A stretch of DNA of 36,946 nucleotides from Gemmatimonadaceae bacterium (GTDB lineage: Bacteria > Gemmatimonadota > Gemmatimonadetes > Gemmatimonadales > Gemmatimonadaceae), in assembly GCA_017881685.1 (NCBI GenBank), contig JADGQR010000027.1:1-36946 (forward strand), written 5' to 3'. The position numbers and the translations under genes were made by a program. Positions within the stretch are counted from its first letter, which is position 1. Each line of letters opens with the position of its first letter. The notes beneath the pieces were generated by a model. That model did not search any database and was not told the origin of the DNA. It was given only the letters and a program-made list of their open reading frames with translations. This document shows, piece after piece, positions 1-9,270 of the stretch.

Positions 1-744
1 ATATGAGCGCACCCGGACACGGTCGCTCTCCAGCGCCGAGTAGTCGGCGTACGTGCCCTGCCCTGTCGCCCAGATGACGCTGAGCTTGTCGGGCAATCCA
101 CGCTTTATCCACGCTGCGACAGCATCATTGATCGCCTTGGATCCCTGGCTTCCGCCATAGACGAGCATCACCGGACCGTCGTTGGAAAATTTCCACGCTG
201 CACGCGCCGCTGTGCGATTCGGTAGCGGGTCAGGAGGCGGCTCGATTGGATTACCGGAATCGAACACAACGGTGTGTTTCCCCGGATGCAGATAACGCAC
301 TGCTTCGGGGAATCCGTTGTGAACCTGCCGCGCATACCGACTGAAGAATCGCGTCGTAAGACCGGGATAGCTGTTCTGCTCCTGAATCGCGAATGGAATC
401 CCGTGAACCGCCGCATATGCCAGCGCGAGTCCGGAGGCATACCCGCCGGTGCCGACGACGCACGCTGGGCGTTCCTGCCGAACGATATCGCCCAATCTGA
501 CCCAGGCGCTGAACGCTCCGCGAAGTGTCTTCCAGTTTTCCCACGGACGCGACCGGTAGAGCGGATGAAGATCGAGAAGCTCGTGAGGAAATTCAGTCGT
601 CGGAAGAACGGTTTTCTCGATGCCGCGCCGTGCCCCAACAAAGAACGGCATTACGTCGGGAGAGAGTGCAACCATCGCGCGCGCGATCGCGAGTCCTGGA
701 TAGAGATGTCCTCCAGTGCCACCGCCGGCGAACAGGACTCTCAT
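1..744 (-). CDS. murG: MurG, UDP-GlcNAc:lipid I N-acetylglucosaminyltransferase (3' part outside window)
   Basis: MurG adds GlcNAc to lipid I on the inner face of the membrane, making lipid II. The first 248 codons are present and the reading frame stays open to base 1, so the C-terminal third (most of the donor-binding domain) lies outside. Visible family signatures are the N-terminal glycine-rich loop GGGTGGHLYPGLA at residues 7-19, GTGGYASG near 98-105, and YGGSQGS at 196-202, which opens the second Rossmann domain. The ATG shares its A with the TAA stop of ftsW (TAATG), so translation is probably coupled. It is the last visible gene of the dcw cluster. murC, murB, ftsQ, ftsA and ftsZ would be expected further on, but this cannot be seen. 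Confidence 0.96.
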   Translation of the reverse strand, partial: MRVLFAGGGTGGHLYPGLAIARAMVALSPDVMPFFVGARRGIEKTVLPTTEFPHELLDLHPLYRSRPWENWKTLRGAFSAWVRLGDIVRQERPACVVGTGGYASGLALAYAAVHGIPFAIQEQNSYPGLTTRFFSRYARQVHNGFPEAVRYLHPGKHTVVFDSGNPIEPPPDPLPNRTAARAAWKFSNDGPVMLVYGGSQGSKAINDAVAAWIKRGLPDKLSVIWATGQGTYADYSALESDRVRVRSY

Positions 745-1922
745 TACGCGCGGAGTGTCATGAACAGCGGATCGGTGGCGCGAGACCCGATCACTTTTTC
801 TTTCGTGCTTCCGATGTTGACGAGAATTCCGGTCATCAGGAGCGACAGGACCATGTTCGACCTTCCGTAGGAGATGAACGGCAGAGTGAGACCCGTTGTC
901 GGAAGCATTCCGATGACGACGCCGATGTGCAGGAAGGCGGTGATTACAATCGTCGAAGTAATTCCAACAGCGACGAGCTGAAGAAATGGCGTGCGAGCCT
1001 TTTGAGCGATTCTGAACCCGAGAAACGCGAATGCAGCAAACGCGACGATCAACACGAATATGCCAACGAATCCCCACTCCTCTCCGATCGATGCCGCAAT
1101 GAAGTCGTCATAGGCGAGCGGAAGGAAACCAAGCGGCTGCCTTCCCTGGCCGAACCCGAGCCCGAAAATCCGGCCTGATCCGACAGCAATCAGCGATTGG
1201 CGCAGCTGATCGCCAACGTGTGTCTGAGCGGTTCCAGGATCGAAGAACGCCGTCATTCGGAGAAGCACGTAGTTCAGACGCTGCATCTGCGTCCACAGCA
1301 GCGGCATCGCAATTATTCCGATCACCACGAAGTGTCCGATACGAACACCGCCGGCAAAGAGGATGATGCCCATGATCAGCGTGTACATCATTGCGACGGA
1401 CAGGTCGGGCTCGAGCGCTACCAGCACGTCCATGAATCCGATAATGACAAGAAACGGTAGAAGACCTTTGGTCAGCCTGCTCAGCGCATCGCCCTTTTTC
1501 ACGATGAGCATCGAGGTCCAGACGATGACCGCGATCTTGCCAAGCTCGGATGGTTGAAGCGAAGCGCCGATGAGAAAGCGTCGCGATCCACGGAGACGCG
1601 GGGCGATCGACTCGGTGAATGGCAGAATGATCAGCAGCAGAAGAAAAAGCGAAAACAGCATCAGCGGCCAGGCGTACCTGTGCCAGATCTCCGCGTCCAC
1701 TTTCGAGAAGATCGCCAGAGCGACGATGCCTGCAACCACACCCGCGAGCTGCCGGATGATGAAGTAGAAGTTGCTGAGATTCTTTGTTTGCGCGTAGATG
1801 GCGCTTGCGCTGTATACGGTCGCCAGGCCAAACGCTAGAAGACACGCCGTAATCAGAAGAATGAGCCGTGCTTCAGGGCCCATGTACCAGCGATAACGAA
1901 TGTCTGCTGCGCTTGTCGTCAT
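744..1922 (-). CDS. ftsW: FtsW, SEDS-family peptidoglycan glycosyltransferase of the divisome
   Basis: SEDS polymerase that polymerises lipid II into septal glycan together with the class B PBP FtsI. The 392-residue polytopic protein has about ten hydrophobic segments, starting near residues 17-35. Family landmarks are the extracellular stretch with SIGEEWGF, and PTTGLTLPFISYG close to the C-terminus. In the usual FtsW signature that last block continues GGSS, but here it reads GRSN, a deviation in a normally conserved spot. The start ATG overlaps the murD stop by 4 bases (ATGA). RodA is the alternative reading, but the position between murD and murG and the partner FtsI upstream favour FtsW. 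Confidence 0.95.
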   Translation of the reverse strand: MTTSAADIRYRWYMGPEARLILLITACLLAFGLATVYSASAIYAQTKNLSNFYFIIRQLAGVVAGIVALAIFSKVDAEIWHRYAWPLMLFSLFLLLLIILPFTESIAPRLRGSRRFLIGASLQPSELGKIAVIVWTSMLIVKKGDALSRLTKGLLPFLVIIGFMDVLVALEPDLSVAMMYTLIMGIILFAGGVRIGHFVVIGIIAMPLLWTQMQRLNYVLLRMTAFFDPGTAQTHVGDQLRQSLIAVGSGRIFGLGFGQGRQPLGFLPLAYDDFIAASIGEEWGFVGIFVLIVAFAAFAFLGFRIAQKARTPFLQLVAVGITSTIVITAFLHIGVVIGMLPTTGLTLPFISYGRSNMVLSLLMTGILVNIGSTKEKVIGSRATDPLFMTLRA

Positions 1923-3289
1923 TCCTTCATCATAGCGAGTCGCCTGAAAGTCGCACCGCGTTCCTCGTAGTTCTTGAACATGTCGAAGCTGGAACAGGCC
2001 GGAGAAAGAAGCACCGCGTCACCCGGTTGAGCGGTTTCGCGAGCATGTCGCATGACTTCCTCGAAATCGGAACCGAGCCGCTCGAAAGGAACCAGCGCAC
2101 CAATGTCCTTTTCTATTTCGCCCGCCGCCTCGCCGTACGCAATCACTTTTTTCACCGATCGCCTGATTGCGCCGAGCAGCCCGGTGTATGGCTCGCCTTT
2201 GTGGCGTCCGCCAAGCAGCAGCACCGTGGGCCTCTTCATTCCGCTCACGGCAACGAGGGTCGAGCTGACGTTCGTCGCCTTTGAGTCGTTGATCCACTGC
2301 ACACCATTCACGTCGCCAACAATCTCGAGCCGGTGAGCCAGAGGATGGAAGCTCTTCAAGGCCTCGGCGATCTGCTTCAGCGCATCGGTCGTCGCAAATC
2401 GACTGTCGGCGATCGACACTGCAAGTGACGCCGCAAGCGCATTCGCAACGTTGTGGTCGCCGAGGAGGTTGAGCTCCGAGCGAGGCAGCAGCTCGTCCCC
2501 TCGCAGCATCATCATGCCCGTGCTCTCGTCCAGCCAGGCGTCTGAGCGGGTCCGGGTCGAGAATCCGAACTTCTCTCCCGCAACTTCTTCCGTCATCTGA
2601 TTGACGAGAGAATCATCCGCGTTCAGGACCCATTTTGACCGGGGCGTCGCGTTCTGGAAGAGTCTTTCCTTGTCCGCGTAATAATCCTCGGTACTTCTGT
2701 AGCGGTCGAGATGGTCTGGCGTGAGGTTCGTCAGCACACCGACTTCAGGTGACAGGCTCGGCGTATCGTGAAGCTGAAACGACGACATCTCGAGAGCGAT
2801 CCATTCAGGATGCTTTGGCCGGAGAGCCATCTCGGAAAGAGGCGTACCGATATTTCCGGCGTCCACAGCATCGACGCCAAGACCGCGTAGCAGATGCCCG
2901 ATGAGAGCGGTTGTCGTCGTCTTTCCATTGGTCCCTGTGACTGCAATAACACGCGAATCGGTGAGGGACTCGAGGGCGATCTCGATTTCACTGACGAGCG
3001 GCACACCGGCGTCTCGCGCAGCGGAGACCGGAGCATTGAGCGGATCAATGCCGGGACTCACTACCACGCGCGACGCGCTTGCAATGCGAGCGAGGTCGTG
3101 ACTTCCGACATCCACTGCCGCGCCGAGAGCGCGCAGCTGCGCGGCGTTCGCCTCTACAGTTGGGGAAGAACCCGCGTCCGACGCGTAGATTCTGTTTCCG
3201 CGTGAAAGCAGGAGCTTCGCCACAGAGGTACCGCTTTTCCCCAGCCCGAGAACCGCGACTTCGCGTTCGGGCCGACCAGATCCGGTCAT
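1919..3289 (-). CDS. murD: MurD, UDP-N-acetylmuramoyl-L-alanine:D-glutamate ligase
   Basis: Cytoplasmic Mur ligase adding D-Glu to UDP-MurNAc-L-Ala. The protein is 456 residues. The N-terminal Rossmann part begins VAVLGLGKSG, the ATP-binding P-loop is TGTNGKTT at about 118-125, and the C-terminal domain carries WINDSKATN and LLLGG. The frame stays open 197 codons further upstream through mraY, but that extension is only an mraY shadow. The ATG at 3289 starts exactly at the family N-terminus and overlaps the mraY stop by 4 bases (ATGA), so I place the start there. It ends in a 4-base overlap with ftsW. Confidence 0.96.
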   Translation of the reverse strand: MTGSGRPEREVAVLGLGKSGTSVAKLLLSRGNRIYASDAGSSPTVEANAAQLRALGAAVDVGSHDLARIASASRVVVSPGIDPLNAPVSAARDAGVPLVSEIEIALESLTDSRVIAVTGTNGKTTTTALIGHLLRGLGVDAVDAGNIGTPLSEMALRPKHPEWIALEMSSFQLHDTPSLSPEVGVLTNLTPDHLDRYRSTEDYYADKERLFQNATPRSKWVLNADDSLVNQMTEEVAGEKFGFSTRTRSDAWLDESTGMMMLRGDELLPRSELNLLGDHNVANALAASLAVSIADSRFATTDALKQIAEALKSFHPLAHRLEIVGDVNGVQWINDSKATNVSSTLVAVSGMKRPTVLLLGGRHKGEPYTGLLGAIRRSVKKVIAYGEAAGEIEKDIGALVPFERLGSDFEEVMRHARETAQPGDAVLLSPACSSFDMFKNYEERGATFRRLAMMKE

Positions 3290-4419
3290 CTCAGCTTCAG
3301 TGTGCTCAGTGCGAGGAAAGCGCAAAGGATTCCGAGAATCCAGAAGCGCACGACAACCTGCGTCTCGTCCCAGCCGCCTTTCTCGAAATGATGGTGCAGT
3401 GGCGCCAGCCTGAAGACTCGGTGCGTTTGCGCGTACTCCAACCCCTTCGTTCGCCGGAAGAATTTGAATACGACTCGTTGAAGAATCACTGACATCATCT
3501 CGGCTACGAAGACTCCGCCAACCAGAAGCAGCACAAACTCCGACTTGAGCAGAATCGCAATCGCGCCAAGCGCTCCGCCAAGCGCGAGTGATCCCGTGTC
3601 TCCCATGAAGACCTGGGCCGGATGCGTGTTGTACCATAGAAATCCGATGCACGCACCCATGATCGCGGCGCAGAAGACAGTCAGCTCTCCCGCTCCTCGC
3701 AGATAGAAAACCTGGAGATACGCAGACGCATCGATGCGGCCGATCACGTATGCGAAGAACGCAAGCGTCGCGACTGCGATTGCCGTCAGGCCAGAAGCAA
3801 GCCCATCGAGACCATCGGTGACATTGACGGCGTTGCTCGTCCCCGCGAGGACGAACGTGACGAACAGCACGTACACCCACGCGAATGTCGGCACGACGAG
3901 GATGTACTTATAGAAGGGCAGCGTCGTCGACGCTCCCGGCAAAGTCGACAGCGGTTCATGCCAGAGATACCATCCGAGCGCGATTCCTATCGAAATCTGG
4001 CCGAGGAGTTTGTATCCCTCGATGAGGCCGGTGTTCTTTTGACCAGCCTGGCGCTGCTTGAGCTTCAGGAAGTCGTCGATGAAGCCGATGAATCCCATCC
4101 ACAGCATGACGAACATCGCAATGAGCACATAACGATTGTTCAGCTTCGCCCACAGCAGAGTCGGAATTAGCGTGGACGAGAGAATGATCAGCCCGCCCAT
4201 CGTCGGCGTGCGGCGCTTGTCCTGATGGCTGTCCGGCGTTCCCTCGCGAATCACCTGATGAAGTCTCATCCTGCGGAGGCGCGCGATGATCAGCGGTCCG
4301 ATGATGAACGACATCACGAGAGCCGTTACGGCTGCGCCGGCAGCACGAAACGATATGTAGTTGAATATCCGGAGAAAACCGAAGTACTTGACCAGCGGGA
4401 CAAGCAGGTAGTTGAGCAC
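3286..4419 (-). CDS. mraY: MraY, phospho-N-acetylmuramoyl-pentapeptide transferase
   Basis: Integral membrane enzyme that moves phospho-MurNAc-pentapeptide onto undecaprenyl phosphate, forming lipid I. Ten or so hydrophobic helices are visible. Signature blocks are KRRTPTMGG, FIDDFLK with the Mg-binding Asp pair, GTSNAVNVTDGLDGLASG, and the HHHFE block near the C-terminus. I use the GTG at 4419, whose G is shared with the murF TAG stop (TAGTG). This gives 377 residues beginning MLNYLLVPL, as the family expects. The first ATG comes only after the first membrane segment, and the frame upstream of 4419 is open but lies inside murF. Confidence 0.93.
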   Translation of the reverse strand: MLNYLLVPLVKYFGFLRIFNYISFRAAGAAVTALVMSFIIGPLIIARLRRMRLHQVIREGTPDSHQDKRRTPTMGGLIILSSTLIPTLLWAKLNNRYVLIAMFVMLWMGFIGFIDDFLKLKQRQAGQKNTGLIEGYKLLGQISIGIALGWYLWHEPLSTLPGASTTLPFYKYILVVPTFAWVYVLFVTFVLAGTSNAVNVTDGLDGLASGLTAIAVATLAFFAYVIGRIDASAYLQVFYLRGAGELTVFCAAIMGACIGFLWYNTHPAQVFMGDTGSLALGGALGAIAILLKSEFVLLLVGGVFVAEMMSVILQRVVFKFFRRTKGLEYAQTHRVFRLAPLHHHFEKGGWDETQVVVRFWILGILCAFLALSTLKLR

Positions 4420-5777
4420 TAGGAGTTGGCCCAGGTTGTTATTTGGGGAACCATCTGCTCCAGCTTTACTCCACGTGAGGCTTTCAGAAGTATGACCGCG
4501 TCCGGCTGCATTCGCGGCTCCAGCAGCGGCCAAAGCTCTGCAACTGTGGCTGCCGACACAACCCTCGAATCATTTCCTCCAATTCTCGCGAGCGAAGTCG
4601 CGAACTCTCCAACTCCGGCAATTACGTCGGCTCCCGAATCGAGCGCGAGCATGCTGATGTCGTCATGACACTTGTCCGACGCTTCCCCAAGCTCGCGCAT
4701 TGTCCCCAGCACGATAACGCGCTGGCGATCGGATCCGACGTTCCTGATCAGATCGATTGCCGCTCTCGTCGAGCCCGGATTTGCGTTGTAGGCGTCATTG
4801 ATCAGCGTCACCCTGCCGATCTCTTCCCACGCAGTGCGCATTCGAGGAAGAGGCATCTCCTCGATGCCCCGCGCAGCGTTCTCGTCCGCAACGCCGCACA
4901 CTCGCGCAACGGCGATGGCGAGCATCGCGTTCCTCAGATTGTGCAGTCCGCGACTTGGCAGCTTCAGCGTTGCATCATCCAGCTCGAGAGTTCCCCGCCC
5001 GTCCGGACTGATTTTCCACGCAGTTGGTGTCACGTCGCCTTCATCGAGACCAGCAGTAACCACCTCTCTCGCGCGGCCCTTTGCGGCTTCGGCGATCTCG
5101 GGCTGAGCTGAAGGAGTTATCGCGACTCGCACGCCGTCAAACGCGGCGGCTTCCTCTTTCAAAACTCCTTCGATATCTCCGAGCCCTTCGAGGTGCTCCT
5201 CACCTACCGACGTCACAACCGAAATGTCCGGATCGATGATCGCGCGCAAAGTCGCGACCTCGCCGGGCAGATTCGTCCCCGCTTCAATCACCGCGATCTC
5301 GGCTTCCTGCGGAATCGACAACAGCGTCAGCGGAACGCCGATGCGATTGTTGAGATTGCCTGTCGTCGCGTGAACCTTGAGCTCGGACGAAAGAGCGGCT
5401 CGAACCAGATCCTTCGTCGTCGTCTTGCCGTTGCTTCCGGCGATCATCACAACCGACTTTCCCCAGACCGCACGCCAGAAGCTCGCCAGCCGCCCGAGCG
5501 CGACAAGCGTGTCGGCTACCTTGAACGCCGGGACGCCGATCGATGTCGTATCGAACTTGTTCGACACGACCACCGCGGCAGCTCCCTTCTCGACGGCCGA
5601 CTGGACATAGTCATGGCCGTCGAAGTTCTCGCCGTGAAGCGCAACGAAAACCTGTCCCGGACCGATCGACCGACTGTCAGTCGTGATCCCGGTGATCTCT
5701 ACACTCGGCCGCGGCGCTTTCTGTCCGTCGCAGTCGCCGAGTGCCGCAGCAATTCGATCGAGGTTCCAGAAACTCAA
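4419..5777 (-). CDS. murF: MurF, UDP-MurNAc-tripeptide:D-Ala-D-Ala ligase
   Basis: Cytoplasmic ligase adding D-Ala-D-Ala to the tripeptide precursor, the last soluble step before MraY. The protein is 452 residues. The N-terminal domain has TDSRSIGPGQVFVALHG near 33-49, the ATP loop is GSNGKTT at 114-120, and NDAYNANPGS marks the central domain typical of MurF rather than MurE. It overlaps murE by 4 bases and mraY by one base. The order murE-murF-mraY-murD-ftsW-murG is the standard dcw order. Confidence 0.96.
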   Translation of the reverse strand: MSFWNLDRIAAALGDCDGQKAPRPSVEITGITTDSRSIGPGQVFVALHGENFDGHDYVQSAVEKGAAAVVVSNKFDTTSIGVPAFKVADTLVALGRLASFWRAVWGKSVVMIAGSNGKTTTKDLVRAALSSELKVHATTGNLNNRIGVPLTLLSIPQEAEIAVIEAGTNLPGEVATLRAIIDPDISVVTSVGEEHLEGLGDIEGVLKEEAAAFDGVRVAITPSAQPEIAEAAKGRAREVVTAGLDEGDVTPTAWKISPDGRGTLELDDATLKLPSRGLHNLRNAMLAIAVARVCGVADENAARGIEEMPLPRMRTAWEEIGRVTLINDAYNANPGSTRAAIDLIRNVGSDRQRVIVLGTMRELGEASDKCHDDISMLALDSGADVIAGVGEFATSLARIGGNDSRVVSAATVAELWPLLEPRMQPDAVILLKASRGVKLEQMVPQITTWANS

Positions 5778-7240
5778 GCAGCGGTTCCCGAAACCAGCTC
5801 TCGAACGATGAGCCTCTCGTCGAACGGATGCTTCGTGGTTCCAATGATCTGGTACGTCTCGTGGCCCTTACCGGCGAGCAGCACTACGTCGCCGTCGTGA
5901 GCTTCTGCCAGGGCATACTCGATCGCCGACTTTCTGCCTTCGATGCGCTTGTGCCGGCCCGGCGTCATTCCGGCCTCGATGTCATCCAGAATCTGACGCG
6001 GAGCTTCCGTCCGCGGATTGTCATCGGTCAGCACGACTACATCGGCGCCTTCTTCGGCTGCGCGTCCCATCTCGGGTCGCTTGCCACGATCTCGATCACC
6101 GCCACAGCCGAACACAAGAATCAAGCGACCGGCCGTGAATGGCCTGATCGCGCTCAGCGCGCGCCCGATCGCATCGGGGGTGTGGGCATAATCGCGAAGC
6201 ACTGTGGGATTATGCGAAATCACCTCCAGTCGTCCAGGCACCTGAGGAAGATCGGACAGGCGGGAGGCAAGGAATTCAAGCTCCATCCCGAGCGTCAGAC
6301 CAACTGCAATCGCACCAAGCGCGTTGTGAACGTTGACATCTCCGATGAGGGGAAGAAAAACCGGAAAGCTCTTCGCCTCGTGCTGCACGTTCCAGTTGCT
6401 TCCCCGCGGCGAAAAACGAACGTGTGTCGCCTGTACGTCAGCTTCCGGGGCAACTCCAAACAGGATCTTGCGGCGAGAGTCAGGCAGCGCGCGCCAGTTT
6501 GCGTCATCGATGTTTATCGCTGCGCAGCCATCGGGCTTCAGATAGTCCATCAGCGCCGCCTTTGCGGCGAAATACGCTTCCATCGTGTGATGATAATCGA
6601 GATGGTCGCGCGTGAGATTCGTGAAAACAGCAGCGTCGAAGCTCAAGCCGGCGATCCGGCGTTGGTCGAGACTGTGAGACGAGACTTCCATCGCGACAGT
6701 TCTTACGCCGCGATTCACCAGCTCGCGAAGAACTCGTTGGAGCTCGACCGGTCCCGGCGTCGTCAGCTCGGCTCCGCCGGGTACGACTTCAGCTTCGGTT
6801 CCGAATAGAACACCGAGTGTGCCGATGGATGCTGTGCGCGATCCCGGCTCGTCGAGCAGGTGCCTGAGAATTCCGGCAGTCGTGCTCTTCCCATTTGTTC
6901 CAGTGATGCCGATCATGCGCAGCTCGCGCGATGGATCATCGTAGGCAGCGCCCGCTGCGACCGCCGCAGCTCTTCTTCCCTGTCTGACGATGATCACCGG
7001 AAGATGCGTTCTCGACGGATCCTCGACCATCGCTACGCTCGAGCCTGCAGCCTCCGCGCGATCGAGAAAATCATGGCCGTCACGCAAGCTTCCACGAACG
7101 GCAATGAACAGCGAGCCCCGAGTCGCTTGACGACTGTCGTCAGTCAGGCCGTCGACGATTTCCGGCAGCTCTCCGCGAGTACCTGCGAGAAGCCCCGCAC
7201 CTTCGAGCGCGGAGAGTATTCTGCCGAGCTGTATGCGCAT
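5774..7240 (-). CDS. murE: MurE, UDP-MurNAc-L-Ala-D-Glu:meso-diaminopimelate ligase
   Basis: Mur ligase adding the third amino acid of the stem peptide. The protein is 488 residues. The P-loop is GITGTNGKST at 111-120, and HTPDAI and VFGCGGDRDRGKRPEMG are family blocks. The specificity motif reads DNPR, which is known to mark enzymes that select meso-diaminopimelate rather than lysine, so the cell wall is inferred to be DAP-type. The ATG shares its A with the TGA stop of ftsI (TGATG). Confidence 0.96.
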   Translation of the reverse strand: MRIQLGRILSALEGAGLLAGTRGELPEIVDGLTDDSRQATRGSLFIAVRGSLRDGHDFLDRAEAAGSSVAMVEDPSRTHLPVIIVRQGRRAAAVAAGAAYDDPSRELRMIGITGTNGKSTTAGILRHLLDEPGSRTASIGTLGVLFGTEAEVVPGGAELTTPGPVELQRVLRELVNRGVRTVAMEVSSHSLDQRRIAGLSFDAAVFTNLTRDHLDYHHTMEAYFAAKAALMDYLKPDGCAAINIDDANWRALPDSRRKILFGVAPEADVQATHVRFSPRGSNWNVQHEAKSFPVFLPLIGDVNVHNALGAIAVGLTLGMELEFLASRLSDLPQVPGRLEVISHNPTVLRDYAHTPDAIGRALSAIRPFTAGRLILVFGCGGDRDRGKRPEMGRAAEEGADVVVLTDDNPRTEAPRQILDDIEAGMTPGRHKRIEGRKSAIEYALAEAHDGDVVLLAGKGHETYQIIGTTKHPFDERLIVRELVSGTAA

Positions 7241-9270
7241 CAGGGAATGTGCTGAAGTTTCACGACAGAGCCGGGAGCCAGAAGCGTACCCGGAGCGGGC
7301 AAAGTGAGCGCTGCCATCGAATTCACCAGCTGCACTCTGAACCCAGCACCATGCAAAGCGTGAACCGCACCCCTGAGGGGCATTCCAGCTACATCGGGAA
7401 CCGCCCTTAGTGAACCACTCGTTACGGGCCGAGGCCTCGCAAACGGAAGCGTAAATGTTGCGGGCGGCCGTACCGGTCCCACAGCCGCTTCGATGTTCTG
7501 CAACGTCTTGCCGTCATCGACGTTGTCATCGACAAGTGCGGGCGCAGCCTGCGGCAGCTTCCCGTTTGCGTCGCGAGTCGTGCGGGCAACGAAGTTCGAG
7601 GACTCCGGAAGGGCAACACGTTTCTCCACGACGGCGAGCTCACCGCGATCCAGCGACGCATCCCTCGCCGCGATGGCCGCGCGCAAGACTACGGCGGATA
7701 CCGGTGCCGCAATCTCACCGCCGAAGTACGCGCCGCGAGGACTGTCGAGCTTGACGAGCACGACGAACTGCGGGTCGTCAGCCGGGAACAGTCCGACGAA
7801 GGAAGCGGTGTAATTCCCTTCCACATAACGGCCGTTCACCGTTCGTCGTGCAGTGCCGCTCTTTCCGGCCAGACGGAAAGTTGCGAGGTCCGCCCGTCTT
7901 CCAGTTCCGCTATCGACGACGCTGATCAACAGCCTGCGCACTGTGCTCGACACTTCGCTGCTGAAAACCTGCCGAAGCATCCGCGGCTTTGCCTGATAGA
8001 CCAGCTCACCGTCCGCCGACCGAATTTCCTTGATGATGTGGGCTTCCATCAGCGCGCCGCCGTTTGCGAGAGCCGCGTAAGCGGCGACGAGCTGAAGCGG
8101 CGTGACGGCAATCTCGTATCCCATCGCCATCGAGGCTGCCGATGTCGCATTCCACCTGGCGGGCTCACGCAGCGTTCCCTCTGACTCGGACGGAAGCGGG
8201 ACCCCGGTCGCCACCCCGAAGCCCAGGTCACGCAGCGTCTCGTACTGCTCTCTGGGCGTCAGCCGCTGTGAAAACTGCACGATGCCGATATTGCTCGAGA
8301 ACCTTATCACGTCTGCGAGAGACAGCTCCTTCGCACGATGCTCGTCAGTGATCGTGCGCCCGTTATACGTCCACTCGCCGCCGTGAGTATCGATCACTTC
8401 GGTGGTTCTCGCTCGCCCTCGCTCGATCAGCGCCGCTGCCATGAATGGCTTGAGCGTCGAGCCGGGCTCGAACGGTTCTGTCACTCCCGTGTTCGCGAAC
8501 GATCGGCCAGTGCGCCGGCTGGCCATCGCCAGCACATCTCCTGTTCTTGGATTCAGCACTACAATGTCGCCACCGGTTGCACCAAGGCTGTCGGTGGCCT
8601 TGGCCAGCGCGCCGTCGCAGATTTCCTGAAGATCACGATTGATCGTGAGCGTGACGTTCTGGCCCGCGCGCGGAATCCCCGAAGATTCCTCCGGTGTGTC
8701 GAGGCGGCGGCCACGCACATCGCGAGCGAACGACGACTCAGTCGTGTCTCCGCTCAGTATGTCGTTGAGCGAGAGCTCGATTCCGTCGACCGGCTTCCCT
8801 TCCGCGTCGACACTTCCAAGCAGTTTCCGCATTCCCGACGAGTTGACGTAGTCGCGCTCCGTCACTGATTGCGTATGCACGCCACGAAGCGAAGTCAGTC
8901 CCTCGACTTCTGCGGCGATGTGCAATCCCGGAAGCGGAACCCACTTCCGTCGTGTGTCGCTTGCGGCGTCGATCCACTCCTTTGGAAATCCCGAGGCGGC
9001 CATCGCCGCTGCAAACGCCGCTTTGTCTTTCAGCTCGCTTGGCGCAACCGCGAGTCGATACACCTCCCGGCTCTCGACGAGAACATTACCGGAGGCATCG
9101 AAGACGTTTCCGCGAGATGCATGACTCTCACCCGTGGTGAATTGCTGCCTTCGCGCACGCTCGGCCCACTCCTTCCCCTGAAAGATCTGAACTCGCGCGG
9201 CCTGGGCAACCAGCGCTACTGCGAATACGACCAGGAATGAGTGAGTGAGCGAGACACGATTAATGCGCAA
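7240..9270 (-). CDS. ftsI: Class B penicillin-binding protein FtsI (PBP3) with C-terminal PASTA domain
   Basis: Septal D,D-transpeptidase partner of FtsW. The protein has 676 residues, a short cytoplasmic tail and one N-terminal membrane anchor (about residues 10-25). The PBP dimer domain follows, then a transpeptidase domain with S271-T-L-K274, S325-S-N327 and K470-S-G-T. A linker rich in Ala and Pro leads to a final segment from about 620 (VPDVAGMPLRGAVHALHGAGF) that reads as a single PASTA domain. PASTA domains bind muropeptides or beta-lactams in other families. This is longer than proteobacterial FtsI, which lacks PASTA. It overlaps ftsL by 11 bases and murE by one. Confidence 0.94.
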   Translation of the reverse strand: MRINRVSLTHSFLVVFAVALVAQAARVQIFQGKEWAERARRQQFTTGESHASRGNVFDASGNVLVESREVYRLAVAPSELKDKAAFAAAMAASGFPKEWIDAASDTRRKWVPLPGLHIAAEVEGLTSLRGVHTQSVTERDYVNSSGMRKLLGSVDAEGKPVDGIELSLNDILSGDTTESSFARDVRGRRLDTPEESSGIPRAGQNVTLTINRDLQEICDGALAKATDSLGATGGDIVVLNPRTGDVLAMASRRTGRSFANTGVTEPFEPGSTLKPFMAAALIERGRARTTEVIDTHGGEWTYNGRTITDEHRAKELSLADVIRFSSNIGIVQFSQRLTPREQYETLRDLGFGVATGVPLPSESEGTLREPARWNATSAASMAMGYEIAVTPLQLVAAYAALANGGALMEAHIIKEIRSADGELVYQAKPRMLRQVFSSEVSSTVRRLLISVVDSGTGRRADLATFRLAGKSGTARRTVNGRYVEGNYTASFVGLFPADDPQFVVLVKLDSPRGAYFGGEIAAPVSAVVLRAAIAARDASLDRGELAVVEKRVALPESSNFVARTTRDANGKLPQAAPALVDDNVDDGKTLQNIEAAVGPVRPPATFTLPFARPRPVTSGSLRAVPDVAGMPLRGAVHALHGAGFRVQLVNSMAALTLPAPGTLLAPGSVVKLQHIP

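Noticed and set aside
3290-3880. 197-codon N-terminal extension of murD
   Set aside because: It is out-of-frame mraY sequence. The family N-terminus begins at 3289 with an ATGA junction.
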